Origin: Escallonia rubra
Taxonomy: Eukaryota; Streptophyta; Magnoliopsida; Escalloniales; Escalloniaceae
Length of the DNA stretch: 64,000 bases
Direction of reading: 5' to 3'
NCBI GenBank assembly: GCA_033065855.1
Contig: JAVXUO010001493.1
Location: forward strand, 62,001-126,000
Part shown: positions 1 to 12,539 of the stretch, in pieces
How positions within the stretch are numbered: the stretch's first letter is position 1
How the letters are laid out: each line of letters starts with the position of its first letter
Notes under the pieces: model-generated
Told to the model about the DNA's origin: nothing
What the model saw: the letters and a program-made list of their open reading frames with translations, nothing else
Database searches by the model: none
Translations under genes and position numbers: made by a program

Positions 1-424
1 CTCCCAAGAGCCCAAAGCCTTTTTCATACACTCTTCCCAAGAAGAAGTGTACATAAGGTAGGACTCAAGTCCTTTCTAGAACGGTTTAGCTTTAGTTCTA
101 ACCCGTGAAACGACAAAGTCCTTGTGAGAGTTCGTCGCCCCACCATACTTTGCTAATTCAAAGCTTAGCCGAGCGGGAGTGCGAGGCTTCTTTACCAACC
201 CTTAGCTAACGATAAGGGTTTGCGCTAAAGTAAAACATAATGCAAGATGTGGATAGCACAAGCTTAAAAACACAATTGCATAAGCACCCTCCCAAGGAGA
301 GGTGAAAAACACACAGGTCAAACCCCTCTGGGGGCATCAAAATGCTTAGAAAAATGATGGCAATGGGATTCTATATTTTAAAGCTTTCGAGAGCTTAAGT
401 CTCTGGTGTTTGCCCGAGCATGAT

Positions 425-1060
425 GTCAGGTGAGTATGTCACCCGATTAGATCGCCTCATTTGAATTCCTTTGTGCCCTCAAGAGCCCAAAGTTTAGCAT
501 CTACCTGGGCAGGATGATGGTCGAGCTCGTCACCCGAGCAGCAATACCCTGCAGAGTATCCGAGCACGATGTCATCCGAACAGAATGCCTGAGCAGATAA
601 TTTTGTAGAATTTTACATCATAAAAGTTCTCAAAAGCTTAAGTTTCTGGCACCCGTCTGAGCACGATGTCGTCCGAACAGAGTTTCCAAGCAGCTTGTCC
701 GAGCAGCTAGTCCAAACGGGTGCTTAAGCACCTTGCTCCCAAGCTCTGTGTCCAAACAGGGTTCTCGAGCAGCTCATCCGAATAGATGCTCAAGAACCTT
801 GCTCCCAAGCTCTGTGTCCGAGTAGAGTGCCCGAGCAGAGCGTCCGAGCAGAATGCCCGAGCAGAGCTTCCGACTAGGGTGCTTAAGCACATTGCACCAG
901 CACTTGGCATCCTCAAAGGATGCCCGAGCAGGCGCGTCTGAATAGGTCCCCGAGCAGCCTGTCTGAGCAAGACACTCGAGCATCTTAACCGGGTAGAACA
1001 CCCGAGCAGCATGGCCGTGCAGAGTTCCCGAGCAGCCTAGGCGACTCAAGTTTCTTTTTC
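425..1060 (+). repeat. Degenerate CCGAGCAG-rich tandem repeat
   Basis: Variants of cccgagcag, tccgagcag and tccgaacag recur every 10-25 bp. A longer unit of about 66 bp is visible where 'caccttgctcccaagctctg' around 732 is nearly repeated around 798 (ending tgtcc in both). Short frames through the array are repeat by-products, not genes. The array belongs to the 3' internal region of the LTR element ending at 3582. Confidence 0.7.
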
Positions 1061-1358
1061 AAGCAAACCCTACGAGTAGAGCTCCAGGGAGTTTGATTAA
1101 GGAAAGCTCTTATACGGAAGTCAACGAAGTTTTCTTACGTAGAGCTTGCATCTGAACTCTTTTGAAGAAAAGATGATTTTCTATGGATAGAGCTCGAGAA
1201 ACTACCTGGAATTAAAAAAATATTCACCTCAAACGGAGGTCCGAGCAAGAAATTATGGTCCTTTCAAATTTTGAAGTGATAGTTTAAATAATTTTCAGCT
1301 CGGAGCTAAAAAGAGAGGCTGAGCAGCCCAACGGAATGCCATTCCTCTTGCTTGCGCG

Positions 1359-2505
1359 TAGGGATGGCAATGGGGCGGGTCGGATGCGGATTTCCTAAAA
1401 TCCGAACCCGCCCCGCTAGTCAATGAAATTCGCCCCGCCCCGCCCCGCCTCGGACCGGGTTACGCATATAAAATACCATACCCGATCCTATGTAGATTTA
1501 GGAACCCCGAACCCGCCCCGCTCCGCCCCGCCCCTCCGCGAGTTCTGATTTTTTTGCCATCCCTAAGTAAACAGTCGCAATAGCTTCTACTACCATAGCC
1601 ACAGCACATCAAACAGCGAAAAAGGTAATCACCTAGCCGCGGCGATTAGGATGACAACACCACAAGCCAGAGTGCAGGGAAACACCATAGCCGCCACTCA
1701 AAACAACCTAATCTAACAGTTAAAACCTCCATGAACAGCGGCTGTCAAAACCCAAAAATCAACCCTCCAGTGGAAAACCACCGTGGTCTCTAATTGATCG
1801 TGCTAGATGACCACCAGTGGTACAGCCACCTCCACCGCGACAATAAAAAACCCAGATCGCGTTAAACTACCAGTCAAAACATGCCAACTCTCCGGTGACG
1901 GCTGGCGAATCTAAGGCGACCACGGACCTCACATGGCGCCTCTGAGCCACAGCGACCAAGGACCATCACAACCAGACCCCACATCACGACGGCTGGAGAA
2001 GACGGCGGCTAGAGGAGGCGCTACCGTGGGAGGTAGAGATGGCGGCTGGAGAAGACGACGGGCTAGAGGAGGCGCTGCCTTGAGAGTTGAGGGCTGAGCC
2101 GTCAATTCATGGTCGTGCGGTGGTGGCCGTGCGATGGAGTGACCACTGGCCGTGCGCAGTGTTGGGATGCGGGTGAAGTGTGAATAGGCAGAGAGCCGAG
2201 AGTGAGAAGCAAAAATTAGGGTAGAAACAAATATATATATATCCTATACGATGGACGGCTGAGATCAACTAAGCTATTAGAGGACGGCTAAGATTAATTT
2301 AAGTATTAGGGTAAGTATACCGGGGCGGGGCGGGGCGGATCACGGGACGGATTTAAGGGTATACCATACCCGACCCTAACCCGCTGCGGGTTTTTAAAAA
2401 AAATACCATACCCGCCCCACGCCCCGGTCAAAGTCAAAATAACCCGCCCCTATCGGGGCGGGGCGGGGCGGATATCCGCGGGTACGGATTTTTTTGCCAT
2501 CCCTA
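1359..2505. mobile_element. Non-autonomous hAT element with perfect 8-bp TSD
   Basis: The element starts tagggatggcaa and ends ttgccatcccta, a 12-bp perfect terminal inverted repeat. It is flanked by identical 8-bp target duplications, cttgcgcg at 1351-1358 and 2506-2513. An 8-bp duplication is diagnostic of hAT transposons. Both ends carry G/C-rich subterminal arrays (gggcggggcgg and its complement) that can pair with each other. No transposase frame is present, so it would need to be moved in trans. The interior (about 1560-2300) holds no recognised gene fragment. The intact duplication shows it landed in the retroelement at 1-3582 after that element was in place. Confidence 0.93.
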
Positions 2506-2689
2506 CTTGCGCGTGGTCAGTTCAAGACTTTCCAAGTAACTGTTAAATATATTTGGTGCTGAGATTGCCGACCAGCCCAGTGGTGATCCATGCGCCTTAT
2601 ATGCACACGATCAAGTGTACGATACTCTCTAGACGCGCCTGGAAGCTCCATTTCCTTTTTCTAAACAAGGCTTTGGACTTTAACAAAAG

Positions 2690-2925
2690 TGGGCCTTTCA
2701 GCTACAAGGCCCGCATCTAAGGGAGGTCGTCCGCACAGCAGGCCAGCACAGGCTTCCCGGGCAGCAAGTCCGAACCCGTTTCCCGCACAGCTGGTCCGAG
2801 CCCACTTCCCGAGTAGGCCTCCCGGACAGACTTCTTCCCAAGCAGGCTTCCCGGACAACACATCTGAGCAGGCTTCCCGAGAAGCCAGTCCGAGCCCGCT
2901 TCCTGAGCAGGCCTTGATCCAAGCA
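2690..2925 (+). repeat. Second block of the CCGAGCAG/GCTTCCCGG repeat
   Basis: After the hAT insertion the repeat resumes, with units such as gcttcccgggcagcaagtcc and gcttcccggacaac. This supports one original array continuing on both sides of the hAT element. Open frames on both strands here are by-products of the short period. Confidence 0.6.
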
Positions 2926-3172
2926 GAAAACTCAACGAAAAATTTGGAATCATACCAGAAAAATTCTGAATAATTTCAGAATGCTATTCATGCAACAAAA
3001 AATTGGTTATTTTGGTCTTTGGGCACTTTTTGGTCAGCAAAAACATCGGAGAAAATATCATTAGTGCTTACAATAGCGAGAAAAGGTCCGTGAAAAATTT
3101 GATGTGTGTCTCAAGACATCCGAGATACACTTACTCAGCCAAGCATTTTGGCTAAAAAAGTGGGGGGCATTA

Positions 3173-3582
3173 TGATATAGCTGGAAATATTCGCCCAACC
3201 AGATATCGACACGTGGCAAGGTTGACTCGGGTCAACCTTATCTTGGATTCCAAGGTTATCGTGTCGGCAGAGTCCAGATCCTATAAGGATCCTAACGTAA
3301 TCTCAATTAATCGGGGCTAAGGATTATCTGCATAGACATGTAAGTCAACCAGGACTCTTCAGTTGATGCCTATGTAAAGGGGATTAGCCTCAGGTACGCA
3401 AACAAGTTCACACACAAGCACCCAGTGCATTTTCGGCTATACAAAACTCTACCCCCTGTAGCGACGTTCTGACTTTAGCATCTGAGCATCCTCCACCGGA
3501 ACACTCCCGATGGTCACTCCGTGTTCTATTTTGCAGGTCCATTTGCCGGCCGTGGTTCCCGATCAATATTCTAGCAGCAACA
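3173..3582 (+). mobile_element. 3' LTR of the retroelement
   Basis: The block starts TGATATAGCTGG right after the purine tract and ends AGCAGCAACA, giving the usual TG...CA boundaries and a length of 410 bp. It contains a possible promoter stretch (gcctatgtaaaggggatt, about 3367-3384). The 5' LTR is outside the window, so LTR identity and target duplication cannot be checked; the bases after it are atatt. The start is well fixed by the polypurine tract. The end is inferred from the CA terminus. Confidence 0.65.
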
Positions 3583-3839
3583 ATATTTATTAGGCAAATA
3601 TGTGGTTTCCGATTGTTTAAATGCTACAGTCCTGAAAGAAAGATGCAACATTTGTTCTAAAAGTTTGAATATGTGAAAGGGAAGGTTTTAACGGAAGTAC
3701 ATTGGTAATAAGTTGATGATTCTTCCTTGGTTATATCTTTGCAAACTGAATCTGTTGCTTAAAGTGTTCTTTATGGATGCACAGCTTTGCAATTATGTCT
3801 CGGCTATTATATAATTCTTGGTTCTCAGCTTTATATGTT
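3583..3839. other. Unassigned spacer
   Basis: AT-rich sequence between the LTR end and the family A LTR-like block. I see no frame, repeat boundary or RNA gene here. It may be the truncated upstream part of the family A block that follows. Confidence 0.4.
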
Positions 3840-5661
3840 CAAGGGGTTCTTAGGACTTGAGGTGTTGAAGAAACAGTTGCTGGGTATTGTTGGATGTGTA
3901 GTGTGTGCATGAGAGTAGTGTGTATCTGTTGTGTGGTTGTTTATGGGTGTTGTGGTGCTTGAGAGACGAAGGAGTGGCTACTGTGAAATGGGTTTGTGTG
4001 AGTACAAAACAAAGAGAAAATGGTGTGTGTATGATTGGCAATAAAGTGAGGTGGTAGCTCTAATGGGTAGTGGGTATTGAGCATGGTTGTGTGTGTTGTG
4101 AGTGTATGAATGAATGTGTAGATATAGTGTATATATATATGTATGTTAATGGAGTGAATTGTAGTGTGCTAGGGGTGAGAGTGAAGCTGCGTGAACAGTA
4201 GTGAGCTGGAGAGTGTGTTCTGGGTTGGGCAAGAAGATGAAGTGGGGAAATGGGTTTGTGCAGTGTGTGGTACACTGTGCTTGTATAGTTGTATCACGTG
4301 ACTGTTGAGTATTGTACGATTGTTGAAAAATGATAAAACTTTATAGACATGTTCTTAGGACAATATTAGAATTACTATGAAAATTTCATAGTTTCCTGAT
4401 ATCGTTTGATATTTTTAATATATTCGCAAGTGCAATTATTCTAAATTTTGTTTGAGCCTTTAAAATTAATATTTAATTCTGAAAAAATTACAGCAATGTT
4501 TTTATAGTAAAAGGAAAATTTATATTAAGTTTCATAAATTTTTGGGTTGATTTAGTACCTTAACCTATATCGCATTTTATTTAACAAAATGAATGATTTT
4601 AAAATTGTTTTCGTGCTTTTTAAATTCCAATTTTCTATATTTTTCTTATATACTATAAAGATATCATGAAAATTGTGGGACTTTGATTTGTGTTAGAAGT
4701 TTTAATTATTATTTTTGGACTTTTTCTGGTATTTAAGAAAATTATTTTTGAATCAAAAAATTCAAAAATTCTTATTCTTTATAATTATGCTGTTTTAAGC
4801 TACAAAAGTATTTTATGTGAAATTTTTATTTGTTTTGGAGTGTCTTAATACTTTAAAGGGCGTACGGGAGTTTTCGGTTAAGTGGACCGCATGTGAGATG
4901 CGTTTGATTTAGGCTGTGTGAGATTGTCTGAATGAGTAATTACGTACCATAGGATTTATAATGTTATGAGGTTAGAGTTTGTTCTAATAAGTAAATTGTC
5001 AATTTAGGTTAAATCGAGGAATTTTGAACAAGTTAAATAGCAGTGCATAGCTTAGACCGATCGAAGTAAGTGAGCATTGCCTTTGTGGCTTTGCTAAGTG
5101 ATTTCACTGCACTGCCTGTGTGACTTTGCAAATTGCTCATGTTCAATAGCATTTGTGATTGTTTGCATCGTATCTGAAAGTCATATTGATATCTGATCGA
5201 ACTAGTTATAATCTTTTTGAAAGCTTTGGAAACCATCCTCGAATTATATCTGTGAACTAAGCATTCCTCGTATTGTATTTGTAAATTATTTTGTAATTTC
5301 TTCGTTTGAGCGACCTTACTGAGCTCTCAAAAGCTCACTCCCGTTTGACTTCCTTTCTGCGGGTGATAACCAAGAATAGATTACATTGGGTGTGGATTAG
5401 ATCTAAGCCGAGCGAGGAAAAAAGAATTTAAGCTTTAGTGTTGGTTATTAGAACCCCTGCGCGGGTTAATATTATTATTTAAAATTTTTGACTTAGACTT
5501 GATGTTTTAATTATGATCGTGCATTAAGAGTACTATATTATTGAATGGTTTAGTTGCTCTGACTGGTTGGTGGTAATAAATTAGTTGAGTTTGAGGGTTT
5601 TATTGCCTTAGTTTTTATCATCAAGTGAGTGTTAACGTTTCGAAAATTTTGGGATGTTACA
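3840..5661 (+). mobile_element. LTR-like sequence, family A, downstream part
   Basis: This block matches the reverse complement of parts of 7780-15592 in order: a GT-rich leader near 3880-4290, an AT-rich middle with shared wording (for example ttgatttagt and ttttaagct), then a block with gagcgaccttactgagctc at about 5309. It ends gggatgttaca at 5661, the mirror of the TGTAAC starts of the other copies. The cgaccttactgagct block resembles the U5-like part of other LTRs here (reverse strand near 16290; plus strand near 35840). The upstream end is missing or diverged, and I found no target duplication. It is probably an LTR or LTR-leader fragment of a large-LTR retroelement. Confidence 0.45.
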
Positions 5662-5919
5662 GTTTGTGATTACTGAAAAAATTCAAATCAAAAGATATCG
5701 ACCCCTTTTTCATTACATCTAAGCTTCTTTAGACCTATTTCACACACTTAGTCAAATTCGATTAAAGAAAACAACTTGATAAGTAGAGTTTTCTATAGCT
5801 TTTTAGAAGAAATATAATATACTTAAACTCAAATGAATATTTTGTCAGAAACTCAATTCTTTTTTACTTTTATATTTATAATTTGTCTGCTAATGGGTCG
5901 GCTACAGATTTGAATCAAT

Positions 5920-5953
<34 letters not shown>

Positions 5954-7409
5954 CAATGCAAACTTATTGGTATATTGTAACTATCATAAAATTCAAGTGT
6001 TAATTCTAGATTTTAAATATAGTCATATTGGTGTACGAAAACTATCGTAAAACTGGAGTTTTTTTTAAAAATATTTTTAAATGCATAGAATCACTAGATC
6101 ATGCCATTCTGATTCTAATTATAATTTGAGTTCGTGGCAAGTAAATAATCATCTATTATGTTTAAGGTCATTGAAATATACTTATTGCATGACATATATT
6201 CTTCACATGGTTACAGTCCTTCTATGATCCACCGTAATCCGGAATATTATATATTTGAATGATAGCATGCTCTTCATATGATTATTGTCTTCTTATATTC
6301 CACTCGTATAACTGATAGAATTAAATAAAACCCAATTGATAAAAACTTCTATTTATTGGAGCTTAAATGATTTTATAGCTTTCTTTTAGCATGAAACTCT
6401 CAAGTTTTGCTACATAAGGGATTAAATGACAAAAATCCTTTTTTCTTAAAATAATTTTTTAAAGTTTGGATGGTTTCTAAATATTGAGGGTGATTATGAC
6501 CTTTAAAAAGGTGAGGTTAAATTACAACATTTTGGCTAACTTTAAACATTTATTGCTAAAAAGGTTAAAACTCCAGTAATACATCTTTTAGTGACAAAAG
6601 ACTTTGAATATAACCAAAACGGGTGAGGATCTATTCTAGCGTATAAAATAACACCAAAAAAATAAATGGCTAACCATTTTTTCATTAAGAATACCTCTTT
6701 CAAATGATTCGGACGAGTTTTTGTATAAAGTCAAACGAAATTTTTTAAGAGTATTTTCAGTAAAACACAGCATTTCGAAATAGACTAACGATTCAAACGA
6801 ATATTTTTTTTACATACAAGTCAAACAATATCTTTTCGAAGAACTTTTAAATGAAATCACCATTATCTCGATATAAACATGGGGACGAGTATCAACTCAA
6901 TCCCTTAAATCGGTAGTCATTCAAAACGCTACAAGTATAATAAAGAGATAAGTAATATTGAACATGAGCAGTACACTATAGCAAAGCCACCCGGACAATA
7001 CTCGATATGCTTTACATATGCATATGTACACTGATTAGTCCATTTAGGTACTAGTTTAACTCAGCCAACTGAGCAATATAGACCATCCTTATAACTCCCA
7101 GATTTACTAAATCATGTTAATATTGAGAAGAAATAAGTACTATTCAAAATATTTTACGATAAGCGAATCAATAGAACAAATAAGAATGAACAAAGAAGTC
7201 CAAACGATCGCTTAAGGTTCAAGTTAAGGTTTCACTGACAAAATCTAAATATTTATCGGAAAATTTATAATTCCATAGTTCAATACAATTCGCGAAACAA
7301 GTGCGTTTGATGAGGTAATTGAACTAACAATTTCACTTTATCAGAAGTTTTGAAAATACATGACACAAAATCTCTTGTTTGAATTATGATGAGATGGATT
7401 TATTAAATT
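5662..7409. other. AT-rich non-coding region, no gene seen
   Basis: Very AT-rich sequence with a TA microsatellite at 5923-5951 and no open frame of note. On the minus strand parts resemble the distal end of the family A block, but I could not fix a boundary. No TIR, LTR terminus or gene fragment was recognised. Confidence 0.4.
5923..5951. repeat. (TA)n microsatellite
   Basis: An uninterrupted run of alternating TA of about 29 bp. Confidence 0.9.
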
Positions 7410-7770
7410 GTAGGAGGCTTGAAAAGGGTATTTGGTGTGCTAAAATCCTTATACAAATAACTAGTCCAGACTAGTTATTTGACAAATTCTTTCCACAAAT
7501 CTAGGAATAAAATGACACTTTTTTGTCTCCACAATTTTAGCTATCTTCTTCTATAAAAAAAAAAGGAATTAGTTTGTATCCATACACCATCAAATTGAAT
7601 GGGTTCAATTTTTCAGATATAAATTCACACATAAAATACTTGCTTCTATAACATCACCCAAATACTAAATTTGTAATTCCATAAATTTGTAAATCAATAA
7701 ATTTTAAAATAAATGAATGGATTTTCAAGGTATGTTGAACTCCTTCATCCAAACACACTCTTAAGATTAA
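7410..7770. other. Possible small MITE, ends not resolved
   Basis: The stretch separates two parts of the minus-strand family A block and ends catccaaacacactctt, whose complement (gtgtgtttggatg) resembles the ends of many plant MITEs. The left end (gggtatttggtgtgct) is only weakly complementary to it. No target duplication was found, so this is tentative. Confidence 0.25.
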
Positions 7771-10204
7771 AACATATGGATTCAAAATGATGAGTAAGGT
7801 TCGGAGAGAAAATCCATACCTCGAACCAAGCTAAGCAACGCTACCAAATCTCGATCAATAATCTCTGAATAAACCTAGATTGGCAATCAATTTATTAGAA
7901 CACAATCTATGCTACTACACTATAAACTTAATATCAGCTACCCACCACATGCTCACTTCTAACTCCGAAATTGCTCAACGGACGACGATAAGCCATTGCA
8001 TTCGCATTCCTGGCCATGATCCTCAAGTCTGAGTCTAGATTTTGCTTGCCCAAAGAGGGCGAATTCGCTTGTTCACAGCAAAGCAAGGACAGCCTGATTG
8101 AGTTCATCCCAAGTGACAAGCCTTTAATCATAAGCAAACTCTACCCTTTCTGAAATCCAAGCGATCTTTTCGTGACGTTGGGATGATGACGAGTCTCTGC
8201 CTCAAAGCGGTCCCGCTCACGGCTAACTTAATCAAAATCCTTATGCTCTTTAAGGCTTAACGATACTTCAAACACATATTAAATTATAACAAAACATTTT
8301 TATAGCTTAAAATATTATAAAAAGTCAAAATGTGAATTTTCTAAAATTTTGAATATTTTTGAATTAAAATAATTTATTTAAATGCAATAAAAACCCATAA
8401 ATAGCCATAATTTTTTTTTTCTAGCTGAAAATAAAGTCCCATAATTTTTTTAAAAGCTTCAAACACTACAAGAAAAATGGTCTACGCCGGCGGCCGAATA
8501 GCGCCGCGAGAAGTGGAAAAACCGCCGCTGTAGGATTTCGCGGCGCTAGGCGACCGCTGCCTTTACTCGCGTTTCGGTAGACTTATGCCGGCGCTCAATG
8601 GGGTCTATGCCAGCGGCCGGCCGCCTCTAAAACGGCTCCCTTATCCGCCTTCTAATGTTACTAATGGCAACGGTCTAAACCTATGCCGGCGCCCGTACGC
8701 GCCGGCATAGGTTAAATTTTAATTTCTTATATATTTGGAATAAATAGCAAAGCCAGCGTTAAGGACCGTTGCGGTAGGTATCGTTTTTATTTTATTAATA
8801 TGTTGAATAATTGGAGCTATGTCAACGGTCATGTGCGCCGTTATAGGTTTCCTTTTGCATTTGTTTCTTCGAATGTATGGACTTATGCCGGCATGTATGA
8901 CCGCCGGCATAGGCTTGTTTTAATTTTTTTTTAAAAATAATTCACTTATGTCGGCAATTCTTACCGCCTCCATACATTATCGCCCAAAAGAAAAGAAAAG
9001 AAAAGCAATGGTAGACACTGCCGACATTGCCAACTACCTGTATATATATAGATCTGCTTCGTTTCTGGCATTGCTATTCTTCATACCATATAGCTAGTGA
9101 ATACCAAATGCAAGTTAAATCTAAATTAGGACTTGATTGGTCACAAAACAACTGCAATCTATTCAAATCCAGAACAATAACACGTTTGTCTAGAAAGAAG
9201 AAGTGAAGTCATATACTTTTTATGAGTTTGTACAAAACCTAGTAAATCCTCATGCACATTTCCAAATCAACCCGGCAACTGTCCATGCACATGACCAATA
9301 TTAACCACCAAGATCGAGATTAATCCATTTCCATTCACCTTGGCAACAACCTGATGCAGAGGTAACACATGTTAAATGATAAACAAAAGACTTGATATTA
9401 GGGTGATAAATAGTGTTAAGTTAATTATCTTATAAGACACAAATGTTTATCGTCATCTGCATAAGGAGCATAAAGAGCCGGATGTCATAGTCTTGATCCT
9501 AATCTTACGTATGGTAAAGTATGCAGGAGTATAAAGTTGCTTCGTGCCAACCTGAGGCTGGTGCAGCAGTTGTGGATTCTTTCTGCAGGAAATGTTACTA
9601 TACCAAATTACCAACCAATGACTTAAACCGGATGTTACAACACTCTTGGTTAAGCACCTAGATTGGAAGGACAAGAAGAAGGAGCTCCCATTTTAAACCA
9701 CAAGCAGACAAATGAATATTGGGATTCATTTTCTCATACTAGATACTACATTGGTATACCAAAAACCACAAAGGTCCTTAATCTTCAATAGCAAGAACCA
9801 ACAATATAACCCCAAAAACCAAAACTAATTAGTCACAAAATTAAAAAAAGATCTTGCGCATCATCAACGGTAACTCCCAAGTCTGGCATCTCTAAATCCA
9901 TTTGCATTCACATCCATAACAACCTGTTACAAAGAAAAACTTGTGGAAAAACACTCTAGGCTCAACAATATAATTATGTTGAAACAAATAAGGCTTACAG
10001 GAATGATACCTTTGACGAATGCGAGGTGATACAAAAAAGAATTCTTCTAGGCTACTAGAGGTCTACTTGGGCCAAAGGTGAATCAAGTCAATCATAGGAT
10101 CAAGAGAGTATAAAAGAGGTAATTTGTAATTCACAGGATGAATCCATCACTCATCTATGTCCTTATGCTGCTGAAGCTTGGAAAACTTGCAAATGCAGAA
10201 ACCA

Positions 10205-10300
10205 ATTACCTTTTGTAGTTCATTCAATAACCTATATATTGCCATTTCCTCATACTCTTCAGCAAAAGTAAGAATATCTCTATATACTGCTAGCATGGTA
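10205..10300 (-). pseudogene. Unidentified exon-like fragment in the CACTA element
   Basis: On the minus strand an open stretch reads ...ILTFAEEYEEMAIYRLL... and is followed by a plausible splice donor (caaaag then gtaattgg). The charged, protein-like composition in AT-rich DNA suggests a captured exon. I do not recognise the parent gene. A second exon-like stretch (YEQASELLRDLAVPAVIMAE) lies near 10510-10585 on the same strand. Whether either belongs with the ELP2 exon nearby is unknown. Confidence 0.3.
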
Positions 10301-10747
10301 CTTCTGTTAGTATGTAAACAATTACTTCTTAGCAAAATTCTAGATAAAAGAACAGTATAGAATATGACAAAGATTACCTTTTATTCCCTGTACCTAGTAA
10401 TGGAGGTTCTGCATCAGTATATCTCCAATTGAGATGAACTGACTCCCTTTTTAACTGCTAGGGGATATAGTCATTGAAAACTTCACAAGATTGCATCTTT
10501 TATGTTAAAAAAGGAGGTTCTGCCATAATAACTGCAGGCACTGCCAGATCACGTAAAAGTTCCGATGCTTGTTCATACGAAAATACAGTTTAGAAACCAT
10601 CACAAGAGAATACAGCCAGCACAGTTTCTGAATATGGTCATTCCAAGTAATCTAAAATTCAGTCGCTATGATCAACAATCGTATGGTTACTCAAGAAATT
10701 TATAAAGTTTAGAGGATTACTGTTACAGCCAAATTTTAACCATATAC

Positions 10748-11017
10748 CTTACATGATGAAGCAACAAGCTTCCCTTCATGGTCACAACATAAAGAGAAAA
10801 GTTCATTTCCACGACCATAAAGCTTGTGTGATTCAGGCCATAGAGTATGCCATGCAAGTTGTTCTTCAATTGATGGCTCAGTCAGCACAACTGGAACTGC
10901 ATCTGGAATAGTTTCAAGAGTGCCGACAGCTTCTGTACTATTTCTGTCTGATGCCTCGTATGAAGCTGCAAAAGAGTTGGTGATGGCATTAACTTCAGAA
11001 AAAGACTTGAGAATATA
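10748..11017 (-). pseudogene. ELP2: Captured exon of Elongator subunit 2 (ELP2) gene
   Basis: The minus strand reads as one open exon of 90 codons, containing EEQLAWHTLWPESHKLYG followed by GNELFSLCCDHEGKLVASSC. This matches the conserved linker and start of the second WD40 block of plant ELP2, a scaffold subunit of the nuclear/cytosolic Elongator complex that modifies wobble uridines of tRNA. The exon ends in AAG followed by gtatatg, a good splice donor, and may begin after a tatag acceptor. Only this part of the roughly 830-residue protein is present, so it cannot make a working subunit. It lies inside the CACTA element 8464-12940 and its frame is still open, so the capture is probably recent or the fragment has been little mutated. 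Confidence 0.85.
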
Positions 11018-12435
11018 CTATATCAAACCACATTCACAACCTGCCACAAAAAACTTTCTCTTTTAAACTTAGATCCCTTGTTCCAAGGTGAACGGCCTCT
11101 TTGGCGTAGTAGCAGTAAGGCTGCTTACATTCTCTTGGCCATATGCGGATTGTATCTCTAATTACTGTGCTCCACCATTTTTCTCCATTTTAGCGGCCAA
11201 TTCATGTTCTATCCAGTGACAATCCTAAAACAGGCTTCTCCCTAAGTAATAACCTTGTTACCAGGGGTTGCCAAGTCCCTCCCTCCCTCTTAATTACAAG
11301 AGGCAACTTACCACCCATGATCTTCTTCTTAAACTTCATCCAGAAATCTAAGGTACATGATTTGAACAGCAACATGGATACATTAGAAAAGTAAAAATGT
11401 ACAAGTTTTAATGTGTTTGAATGTGTGTGAATGTTTTTTCATCTTTTGTTGTAATCCACACAGCATAAAAAGGCCAATTAGTAATCAATTTCTTATTGTG
11501 TAGGATATGAAGTGAGTGCAAAATTTTAGAATCCAAGTAGTCCCAAACTGTCAGTACAATTTTATACATTGTCAAACTTTCTATTACGTCCCAAAGTTGC
11601 TTTCAAACTCAAATAATTCCACTTTGCTATATGTCTTGCAACAAATTAAAACACCTGGATGTGTTGCTGTCCACTTTTAAGGGTAGGCTTCTTGAAATTG
11701 TGTGGGATATCCAAACTTAAACAACACCAGAAGGAATTACATCAGTCCATTTAATTGCCCCCATCTTGAGGGCCTTTACATAAATTCAATTCAATATACA
11801 GTTAAAAAAGACAATAAAAACCAAATTAATTTACTGAAGAGAGATAATCATGAACCCTAACTAAGAAATGGCTTTTGCTACTTTGTATAAACTTAAAAAT
11901 GGCTACCAAATGAAACTTAAAAATCAATTTAAATCAGAGATACTGACATAAAATCTTTAAAAGACTCGAATATCTAACAAGAAATAGTCGTATGTTAACA
12001 TTCAATTCAATATGGATAATCATGATCTCTAACCAAATCTAACCAAAGCAAATTTCTGGAAAGAGGAAATCAAAATTGACAAAATAATAAAAACCAAAAT
12101 TTGAGGTATATACCGTTATAAAATTGTTAATTGGCATGGGTAGAGATAAACACTTACCTGATTTTGGATGAAATACTGAAAATCAAACTCGAAACTGGTG
12201 GATTCATGGTTCGAAGGTGGAGAAAAGCTGGAAAAAAAAGTGCTCCGGCGACGACAACGGTGAGAGGCACTGTCAGCGGCAGCGACGACCCTGCAAGACC
12301 CAAATGTTTGAACATAGAAATTAAAAATTACAAACTTTTCTAAGTACCAAAATAGAGACAATTTAGAGTAGAAATCAATTGATCAGAAATCATGGCTTGG
12401 TGACAAAAAAAAACCCGAAATCCGAAAGTGTGGTC

Positions 12436-12539
12436 AATCTTACAGCATGAGAAAGAACAGAGACATTACATGGGGAAAATAGAAGAGAATCTTACAGCAT
12501 GAGAAAGAACAGAGACATTACATGGGGAAAATAGAAGAG
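12436..12539. repeat. 52-bp tandem duplication
   Basis: The unit starting aatcttacagcatgagaaag occurs twice in perfect tandem (12436-12487 and 12488-12539), inside the right part of the non-autonomous CACTA element. It is a simple local duplication with no coding content. Confidence 0.9.

Larger units (their letters stand above)
1..3172 (+). mobile_element. 3' internal region of an LTR retroelement (non-coding)
   Basis: This stretch ends in a purine-rich tract (gctaaaaaagtggggggcat, 3151-3170) directly before a TG-starting LTR at 3173. That is where a polypurine tract sits before a 3' LTR, so this is the inside of a plus-strand LTR retroelement whose 5' part lies outside the window. No open frame longer than about 100 codons and no gag or pol motif is visible. 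Most of it is a degenerate CCGAGCAG-rich repeat, split by a hAT element at 1359-2505. It could be the long 3' untranslated region of a gypsy-type element or a non-autonomous large retroelement derivative. The orientation is well supported by the tract; the superfamily is not. Confidence 0.6.

Noticed and set aside
1359..2505. CpG island or gene promoter
   Set aside because: The G/C-rich blocks are the subterminal repeats of a hAT element with a perfect 8-bp duplication.
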